Shown piece by piece: positions 56,727 through 64,000 of a DNA stretch of 64,000 nt. The translations under genes were made by a program, and so were the position numbers. The stretch is taken from the NCBI GenBank assembly GCA_964019165.1, contig OZ025272.1:7750493-7814492 (forward strand). The letters run 5' to 3'. This DNA comes from Mastigias papua. Lineage: Eukaryota > Cnidaria > Scyphozoa > Rhizostomeae > Mastigiidae. Under the pieces are notes generated by a model that was not told where the DNA came from, did no database searches, and saw nothing but the letters and a program-made list of their open reading frames with translations. How positions within the stretch are numbered: position 1 is the stretch's first letter; every line of letters starts with the position of its first letter.

Positions 56727-57824
56727 CAGGCCCGTAGACAGCTGAACCAGATTTGGGGGGGGGGGCACAAATGTAGAAGTCAAGTGAGAACCCTTCGGGG
56801 GTGGGAGTGTCACATGTTATAGATAATTATATGCCAGAATAGTGGTGTTTGATAGGCTTTCTGATGGAAAATGGGGGTCTGGGGAAAAATTGTTCAATGT
56901 AACGCCCTCCAGAGCGTCGGTAAATGCCCTTTTGTAGAACAGAATTAAGCAGTTTCCATCATTGATCTTCATGCAAAGATGGAGAAACTGGCTCTTTTGC
57001 ACTCTTTTTTACATGAACCAGTAAAATTAAAGTTCAGGCTGGCTATTCTTAATTTTTCCTATATTTTTGAGGCTGAATTGTCCTTAAAATTTGTTCTTAT
57101 ATTTGTGGGGTGTAGACAATTTAGGCATTAGACAATATGCAAGACAAAATTAGATGCCTATGATACAGGTATCATTTTTACGAGGGAATGACATTTCATA
57201 ATATATAATTGGACAGTGTATGCATCTTTGTGAAGAAGTACATTTTACAATAGTACTTTAGCCTCAATTTGTTCTTAGTTTGTTCTTAATTTCCCAACAA
57301 TTTTGAGGCTGTTGGTCTTATAAAATTGTTCTTGTAGAAAGGAGTGAGCCTAGTTTCATCGAAATTTGAAGATTCAAAGCGACAAAGGAGAAAGCTAAAT
57401 CGTCTTTTCTCTTTGGTACTATGTGCATGTACACCATTGATAGAGGCAAAACTATCTCTTACCAACACATTGAAGAAAAGGCATTTCTTACCCTCAGATA
57501 TCTGGCATGGGCTACATGGAATGCACTCAAAAGGAACAATGCCCTATTTCCTAAAAGGGTTGCCATCTACACACGCAGAAACTCCTAGACACTCTTACAA
57601 CACTTGTGTCGTCACTGAAAAAAGGTTAACAGTTTGTCGTACAACAAAATCAAGACATCTGCATGCCATATAGCTGTGGTATGGTGCTTCTAGGTTCAAG
57701 ATTGGGTAGAATTCAACTGAAAAATGATTAAAAAATACAGTTTAGTATACTTCTATATTCAACCTCGGTGAATTATTGGGGGGGCAAAGCCCGCCCTGCC
57801 CCCCCCCCAGTGTCTACGGGCCTG
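56727..57824. mobile_element. DNA transposon remnant, ends CAGGCCCGTAGACA
   Basis: Perfect 14-bp inverted repeats at 56727-56740 and 57811-57824, each followed inward by long G (C) runs as in the hAT remnant at 5113-7989. The inside (1.1 kb) has a 109-residue frame on the + strand (57344-57673) that I do not recognise. No 8-bp flank duplication is evident. Confidence 0.65.
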
Positions 57825-57937
57825 GTTTTATATAGTCACTCTTGGCCAAAAGGAAGACTGACAATTTTTCGACCTACAAATATGATCTATCGATGTAGAT
57901 ATTAATGAAATGATTTATTGGTGTAGATAAACACTCA

Positions 57938-58336
57938 GACCCCGTTTAAACGAGCAAAACTAAACTGGATCTAGACTGGATCTGATCTACTTTTGGTACG
58001 GATAGGTGTTACGTTTACACGAGATCTTGTGGGTCCGATCCTGTTCTGGTTCACTATCTGATCTACTTCTGGACCGTTTTCAAAGTAGATCCAGTTTAGA
58101 TCCGATCTACTTTGTATCGTGTAAACGGTAAGATCCGATCCAAAACTGGCACGGACTCGAAGAGGAAAGTAATTTTTGTAAACTGAGGCAAAATACGCAT
58201 GCGTAATTAATCAGACATAAAAGTAGATCGGATCCAAAAGCGTGGTGTAAACGCAAAGCCTATTCATACCAACACTGGATCTGCTAGTCCCGATCCTGTT
58301 TAGATCCGATCCAGTTTTGCTCGTGTAAACGTACCC
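57938..58336. mobile_element. Fold-back element F, word GATCCGATCTACTTTTGG
   Basis: Ends GACCCCGTTTAAACGAGC and, inverted, GGGTACGTTTACACGAGC, with TCA directly outside both (57935-57937 and 58337-58339). Inside, GATCTACTTTTGGA, AGATCCGATC, CTGGATC and their complements recur many times, and GTTTACACG/CGTGTAAAC occurs again internally. No coding remnant. 399 bp. Confidence 0.7.
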
Positions 58337-58738
58337 TCAGTGCTTATTTTAGTGTGGTCTTAGCAGCACTTTGTGGTTTTGGAAAATGCGAATGTGGTCT
58401 TGGATATCTAAAAGTGTAGTCAACGTTTTGTGATATTGTAACTCTGAAGTTTCTTTTTCCTTGTTTGACCATCATTCCTTAAGACAATCTTTTGTAGTAT
58501 GTCGAAAATAACGGTTAGCATCATCTTAACTCTAAAATTTAAATTGTGTCGGACCGCCATTTCTAGCCAGTGGGGTGCCAGTGGAACAAGGCTCTCGAAC
58601 ATGCGAAGAAAGTTTTCTGTGATTTCTTTTGTGATTTTTGGTTGAATTTTCAACACTAGTTTCAGAAAGGAGTTCATGCTAATACTTAAACATGCTTCTG
58701 AATGGGCCTAAACCGGTTTTCTTGAAGTTTCATAAGCA

Positions 58739-59170
58739 CATGCTCTTTTATAAGGAACAACTTTATTAGGAAACTACATGTAGAATGCCAAAATATTTAT
58801 AGAACTTACACTTCAAAAGGAAAATTGCCTAAGGAACTTTTCAATTTAAACAATCTTTATAACACCAAACAATCAAGAATTAGGAAGCTGGTTCCATTCA
58901 TTTACAGCCAAAATCTTCATAGATTGTTTCCTATGCTTGTGTAAAATCCTTAATTTTTGATTGATCTTACGTTACAGCCAAAATTAAAGGCAAAATTTAG
59001 GATTTCAATATTATATGTGTGCTGTGCCATTCTTATGGCACCAACTGTATGCTGAAAATTAAGGAACTGTTAAAAGGAACTTTTAGTACTACAATTTGAC
59101 CATAGGAGGTCCAAAAATAAAGAAATTTTGGAACTAGGCATTGAGCTAGGTTCCTTGTAAAAATAGCATG
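58739..59170. mobile_element. Non-autonomous inverted-repeat element, copy 1 (ends CATGCTNTTTTATAAGGAAC)
   Basis: Ends CATGCTCTTTTATAAGGAAC and, inverted, CATGCTATTTTTACAAGGAA. CA flanks both sides. About three-quarters alike, and in the same orientation, as the unit at 60898-61354. 432 bp, no coding capacity. Confidence 0.7.
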
Positions 59171-59343
59171 CAGGCCATGAGAAGCTCCAAGGCTATTTAT
59201 GATTTGCTTGCTTGCTTTGAACAGTTTCACACAAATGTTCACAGATGTTTTATTTTGTGGATAGGGTGCACAACAAAGTTGAACACGGTTATACAAATGT
59301 ATGATGATGTTCATGACAAATGGGCGTGGCCAAACGCGAACAA

Positions 59344-59545
59344 ATTAAGCCTGGTATCCATATAGTCGTTGAGGGTCGTTGACGGTCTTTCCTAAAGCTT
59401 AAAGACTGTCAGCGACCCACAACGACTATATGGAAACAACCCAATAGTCATTTTAATCACATTAAGCCTGGTATCCATATAGTCGTTGAGGGTCGTTGAC
59501 GGTCTTTCCTAAAGCTTAAAGACTGTCAGCGACCCACAACGACTA
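59344..59545 (+). repeat. 85-bp exact direct repeat within element E
   Basis: 59344-59428 equals 59461-59545, spaced by 117. Each copy starts with ATTAAGCCTGG, that is the TTA target plus the element tip, and contains its own short hairpin. Confidence 0.93.
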
Positions 59546-60095
59546 CGACTGAGTCGTTGAGGGTCGCTGAGATAGAACTAACTTCTATCTCAGCGACCCG
59601 CAACGACTGACAAAACCTGTCATCGACACAAAAAAAGCTCAATATCACCCGTGATGGCGGACAAGCAACATCATACCAAGTTAGGGAACTTAAACATGTG
59701 TGATTTTATGCCCGAGATTCACGTATTATTACCTATATAGTGAATTAAGCAAACATTTTTTTCAATCCTGCAGACGTAGCAAAGAATTTTTCAGTCTTTG
59801 TGTTCTTATCTTTCTCGTCTGAATGAATTTAATGTCACAAATGAATAGACCAGCAACAAAAAGTCCTTGCCTGTTTCTGTCATGCTTGACAATTTTCTTT
59901 GTGGTGCCAGTTGCTTGACAGGCCTAGAGCGCGCTGCAACTCTGACATACTTTGAACGACCCACAACGACCCTCGACGACCCTCAACGACCCTCAAAGAC
60001 TCTCAAAGACTATATGGAAATGCACCTATGTCAGCGACCCACAATGACTGAAAAAGACTGTCAACGACCCTCAACGACTATATGGATACCAGGCT
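59348..60095. mobile_element. Fold-back Harbinger-like element E, word GTCGTTGAGG
   Basis: Ends AGCCTGGTATCCATATAGTC and its complement, with TTA on both sides (59345-59347, 60096-60098), the 3-bp TWA target of PIF/Harbinger. The cap is nearly that of element A and the length (748) is close to A's 758. Arms carry GTCGTTGAGGGTCG and CGACCCWCAACGAC words. A hairpin at 59553-59607 (25-bp arms, one mismatch, loop CTAAC) has the same tip as that of A. The left 85 bp are duplicated (59344-59428 and 59461-59545). No coding remnant identified. Confidence 0.78.
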
Positions 60096-60897
60096 TTAGT
60101 GACCGTGCAGATGGACTGTTACCTTCGAGCTAGAAAATCACTGATAAGCCAACAAATTACGGGTGGCTTCTACAAAGAATGGGGATATGACACTCCTACA
60201 CAACCACTTCGGCACACCTATGTTGCCATATAGCACACTATTGTTCCTCATTATCAATCACGCAACAAAATCCAATGAATTTTACCACCAACGACAAAAT
60301 CCTTGAAGAATTTTTCAAATTCGACAATTTTGTCATTGCAGACAACAGAAAAGTAACAAGCCAAATTAAAATATATTGTTTGTAATCCTTGAAGCGGCTG
60401 GTTCATAGTGTTAAGCCTGTATTTTGTGAAAGGATGAAGGAACGTAGCTGTGAGTTCCTCAAGGCGACGGTGTTTGAGTTCTATATAACAGTTCAACGTA
60501 GCAGATAAGTAAACACAACGAACTTACGACATAGAATTCTGGGAGCGGCAATGAACCTCTACTTGGTATCAATCAAATTCATCTTGGTACGGCCTAATTT
60601 ATATTATCAGTACGCCCTTAAAAATAACGACTTGAATAAGTGTCTACTTCTAATTAAACCTAAAACTCAGATTTTCCTTTAAACTACGTCTTGTATAGGG
60701 AAATTAAACCATTACCAAAATAGCTAAAAATAAGATGAACTACTAAATTGCCCAATCCCAGTGTCCTTACAGATGTGGTACAATCATTGCACCATCCTTA
60801 CGTCATAGAATGAAAGAGTACTAATATGTCCATTACGTTCTGAAATAGTTCATGGTGACATCAAGGCCGACCTCTTGTTCACAAGAATAAGAAGGTA

Positions 60898-61354
60898 CAC
60901 GCTTTTTTTTTATAAGGAACCACTTTATAAGGAACCTACATGTAGAAGGCCGAAATATTTAAAGAACTTATACTACTAAAGAAAAAATCCCTAAGGAACT
61001 TTTCATTTTCAAATTCCGAGTGCTGTATTCAGATGCAAGTGAAGATTACATTACATTGGATGATATCAATGGAATAGACATGATACTTCTTGATTGCAAT
61101 TATGCTTTTGCATATATAGAACTTATTTCCTGTCGCATTTGTGCTTTTGAGGTTGAGTTCTAGCCATAATTAAAGGTAAAATTCAAAATTTCAATGCTTT
61201 TCTAGTGTCTGTGCCATTTTGTGGCACTCTATGTGCAGTGAAAATCAAGGAACTATTAAGGAACTTTTAGTACTAGAATTTGATAAAAAGAGGTCCGAAA
61301 ATAAGGAACTTTTAGAACTAGGCCTTTAGCTAGGTTCCTTATAAAAAAAGCGTG
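60898..61354. mobile_element. Non-autonomous inverted-repeat element, copy 2 (TA target)
   Basis: CACGCTTTTTTTTTATAAGG at 60898 and, inverted, CACGCTTTTTTTATAAGGAA ending at 61354. TA flanks both ends (60896-60897, 61355-61356), as for Tc1/mariner-type elements. 457 bp, repeated AAGGAACTTTT inside, no coding capacity. Confidence 0.78.
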
Positions 61355-61429
61355 TATCTACTGAACCTGGCAATATCCATTGATAGTACTTTCCATTAGC
61401 ACTGAACACCTACCATGTCTAAAACGAAA

Positions 61430-61535
61430 TATGCAGGTTTAAGTAAGGAACTATCAACGAGCTTTTAGCACCAAACATGTGGTCAAAAGAAAATGAAAAA
61501 TAACGAACTCTTGGGACTGTCTTGTGCAAACTACA
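61430..61535. repeat. Degenerate fragment of the same TA-flanked family
   Basis: AAGGAACTATCAACGAGCTT, then GTGGTCAAAAGAAAATGAAA and ACGAACTCTTGGGACT, follow the order seen in the right part of the 60898-61354 copy (AAGGAACTATTAAGGAACTT, then a diverged GGTCCGAAAATAAGGAAC block). Ends not visible. Confidence 0.4.
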
Positions 61536-61539
61536 GCCC

Positions 61540-62376
61540 GCGGGACAACTAGGGCTCACAGTTTAGGTTCTATTGGCATGAAGTAAGGTTTTATCGTGGG
61601 TTTCAAATTACGGGCATATTTATTTTGAATTTAGCAATGCGCATTGCATGTGTAGGGTGTGGCCTGATATTTCTTTACAAGAAACACGAGGCTGAAATCA
61701 GGCAGAAATTAATTGACATTTAAGAAACACAGGCACACTGAGTTTCAAAAGTAAGCTGGAAAAAGCTGTTTTTGAGCGAAAATTTTGGAGAAAATGCAAA
61801 CACCATTCGTCTCTCAAATACTTTTAAGCTCATAGACTACAGTACAGTATGTATTTGTATAAATGTATGTGGTTTACATTTAAGAGGACAGATCACACCG
61901 AAGTTGATTGGCCCATTTATATGTTTTTGAGCTACAGTCAGGTTTTATCCAGGATCCTACCCTGCTACCCCCGGCAGTGATTTAGCTCGCTCCCAGAGTT
62001 CGGCTTCAAAGACCAGAGGAGTCGACTAGCCCACTCTTCACTTGGTCCATCATGATTTCACAATATACAGAAGTCTTGCAACCAGCCTCGTTTTACATTT
62101 TTCTGTTTGCTATTCTATTCTGTACGAGACTGTTTAGAGGCGTGTTGGTTCTTCAGGAGACTTGGAGTGTTTTACTTCTTGCATGTCTAGAATAAAACAG
62201 TGGTAGTATTTTCGCTTTGTATCGGCAGATGCCCGTTCAATTTGTACCGGCAGGTGTTTCTTGTCAGCGCTCTCGGCTTTCAGAGTTTATATGTGTTAAC
62301 AAATGTTAATTTCGATTGTTGCCTTATCATCATTTACAACTGTTGTCACCTGAACAAACCTATATTGTGAAAAATC
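61540..62376 (+). promoter_or_regulatory. C1GALT1 5' flank, presumed promoter and leader
   Basis: No repeat recognised. TTTCGCTTTGTATCGGCAG at about 62211-62229 could be a splice acceptor for a 5' leader exon, which is only a motif match. The coding start itself has A at -3. Confidence 0.35.
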
Positions 62377-63372
62377 ATGCAGAACTCGCGAACATTTTTC
62401 GTTTCTTCTTTAGCTTTTGGAACAATAGTTGGAATATCTCTTACCTTCATCTTTAGTATACCATATCGCCTTGGCTGTAACTCTAGAATTCATGTAAATT
62501 CATACAACAACTTGGATGATAGAGGTGGTGGCTCAGCCATTAGAACTGAGAATTATTACCTCGAAGATAAACGGACTTCATTTGACACAAGCGTAGCTAA
62601 GAAGCTGTACAAGGATGTTCGTATATTGTGCTGGATATTAACGAGCCCCAAAACAATTAAAGTAAAAGGACAGGCAGTGAAAGATACTTGGGGTAGACGA
62701 TGTAACAAACTGATTTTTATGAGCTCTGAGGAAGATCCATCATACCCAGCTGTGAATCTTGGTGTTCCAGAAGGTAGAGATAACCTTTGGGGAAAGACAA
62801 AGGCTGCCTTTAAATATATATACAAACACCATCTTGATGATGCAGATTGGTTTTTCAAAGCAGATGATGACACATTTGCTGTAATAGAAAATATTCGTCA
62901 TTTTTTATCAAGATACAACCCTGATGATCCCCATTTTTTTGGAAGGTGGTTCACGCCATTTAATGGGTATAACAGTGGAGGTGCAGGGTATATTTTAAGT
63001 AGAAGATCATTGAGACTGTTCATGCGGGCTGCTAAAAATCCATGGAGGTGTCCTGAAAAGCACTTTGCTGAGGATGTTGCTATGGGTGTGTGTCTAGGAA
63101 TCTTTAATGTCCACCCAGGGGACACTAGAGATAGTCTTGGACGACAAACTTTCCACCCATATGCAGTTGAGTATCATTTAATTCCTGGATATATTACTAA
63201 GGATGACTGGCTTCATTCATATGACAAATATAAGGTTGAAGTTGGACCAAAGTGCTGCTCTGATCATTCAACAACATTCCACTATGTAAGCAGAGAAAAC
63301 ATGTATATTTATGACTATTTTATTCACCACCTTCACCCATATGGCATCAAGCATACTCCTCATGTCAAGTGA
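62377..63372 (+). CDS. C1GALT1: Glycoprotein-N-acetylgalactosamine 3-beta-galactosyltransferase (core 1 synthase)
   Basis: Known reaction: transfers galactose from UDP-Gal to GalNAc-alpha-Ser/Thr in the Golgi, making core 1 (T antigen), the base of most mucin-type O-glycans; CAZy family GT31. What is seen: 331 residues, a short cytosolic start, a single hydrophobic anchor at about 8-28 (type II membrane protein), then the luminal catalytic domain. It carries VRILCWILTSPKT at 81-93, KDTWGRRCNKLIFMSSEE from 102, the metal-binding triad D163-D164-D165 in WFFKADDDTFAV, SGGAGY at 200-205, E232-D233 and the family CCSD at 293-296 followed by TTFHYV. Human C1GALT1 is 363 residues; this one stops about 30 earlier, in the variable tail. 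The coding region has no intron, unlike the vertebrate gene. All catalytic motifs are intact, so it looks functional. It could be one of several C1GALT1-like paralogues. Confidence 0.95.
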   Translation: MQNSRTFFVSSLAFGTIVGISLTFIFSIPYRLGCNSRIHVNSYNNLDDRGGGSAIRTENYYLEDKRTSFDTSVAKKLYKDVRILCWILTSPKTIKVKGQAVKDTWGRRCNKLIFMSSEEDPSYPAVNLGVPEGRDNLWGKTKAAFKYIYKHHLDDADWFFKADDDTFAVIENIRHFLSRYNPDDPHFFGRWFTPFNGYNSGGAGYILSRRSLRLFMRAAKNPWRCPEKHFAEDVAMGVCLGIFNVHPGDTRDSLGRQTFHPYAVEYHLIPGYITKDDWLHSYDKYKVEVGPKCCSDHSTTFHYVSRENMYIYDYFIHHLHPYGIKHTPHVK

Positions 63373-64000
63373 AAGAATTACATGGTAAGCCAATCATAAA
63401 ATATTTTATGTTCATTTTGGGAAAGATGAGAATGCAGTGAATGTTATGAGTGGGACTGACTTGATTTCATTGTCTTAGGAATGCCATATGAAACCCATTT
63501 AATTATTAGTATTATGATTTACATTATCAGGAGTGAAGATTTTGATATCAAAGAATTATATCAAAGCAACACTGAAGTAAAAATGTCAAGAGTGTCATGA
63601 ATCCACTCCAAATTCCATTTTAAAAATAATGAATAAGTAGGGAATTTTTGGTTCAAAAAGTGGCAACCTAAGAATTTTCATCTGGTATGATGCTCTTTTA
63701 ATAATTGCATTGTTATTTATGATTTTCCTATCCAATAGTTATTATTTCCCATTTTTCTACAATATATAAGCTATATGTTATGTGTTATACATTTATCAGA
63801 ATTGCTAAGAACTGTCTTGAAATTGTCAAATGGTAGTTTTTCATTGGAGCTCTGCATTTGTAGACTGCTGAAGTTACTTTGTGGAAGTAGTGAGAATTAA
63901 GATTGACATTTATGAGATAACCACTATTAGCCTTTTTGCATTATGAATAACAAGTCATCACATTTCAGATAGAGCTCTAGTAAACTTTCATTAATTATCC
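63373..64000 (+). other. C1GALT1 3' flank, presumed 3' UTR
   Basis: AT-rich, no open frame of note. A GTAAGCC donor eleven bases after the stop and a TTGTCTTAG acceptor at about 63471-63479 could form a 3'-UTR intron, but this is only a motif match. I see no convincing AATAAA. Confidence 0.4.

Overview
The window is nuclear DNA of an invertebrate animal. It is AT-rich, the genes are split by GT-AG introns, and it is crowded with degraded LINEs, hAT, PIF/Harbinger and TA-flanked inverted-repeat elements. The mix of LINE remnants and intron-rich, human-like gene structure suggests a cnidarian, probably an anthozoan. That placement is an inference; other soft-bodied invertebrates are not excluded.

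Only two host genes can be supported, both on the + strand. The first is an orthologue of PPP4R1, the HEAT-repeat regulatory subunit 1 of protein phosphatase 4. It spans 9608-53858 in 19 coding exons whose splice phases all agree, giving a 971-residue protein (human about 950). Its structure is an N-terminal HEAT block, an acidic linker carrying a conserved F-x-YW-x-NPLP motif, a second HEAT block and an acidic tail. The second is a complete, intronless coding region for a core 1 beta-1,3-galactosyltransferase (C1GALT1/T-synthase, GT31 family) at 62377-63372. The two share no pathway that the sequence shows; they appear to be simple neighbours.

Layout: 1-9500 is intergenic and repeat-filled. 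It holds a LINE 3' end, a fold-back Harbinger-derived element with a broken MADF-domain reading frame, a 2.9-kb hAT remnant with a broken transposase, an 870-bp inverted-repeat element and a 136-bp hAT MITE with a perfect 8-bp target duplication. 9608-53858 is PPP4R1. Its 15.2-kb intron 3 is a LINE graveyard with two fold-back elements, one carrying a Harbinger transposase fragment. Its 7.8-kb intron 12 holds a CCATCC array, another fold-back element and a tRNA-derived SINE with a long TA tail. Intron 13 holds a 26-bp minisatellite. 53859-62376 is intergenic, with at least five more transposon-like units, followed by C1GALT1.

The most interesting signal is a set of six fold-back elements (3982-4739, about 20622-21375, 23295-23882, 40554-41754, 57938-58336, 59348-60095). 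They share an architecture: a short cap resembling CCTGKTTNCATA at each end, and arms built from a short word repeated many times, inverted in the other arm. The word differs completely between elements. Two of them (3982 and 59348) also share 3-bp TAA/TTA target duplications, nearly the same length, and a central hairpin with the same tip although their words differ. One carries MADF and another Harbinger transposase coding remnants, so at least part of the group descends from PIF/Harbinger transposons.
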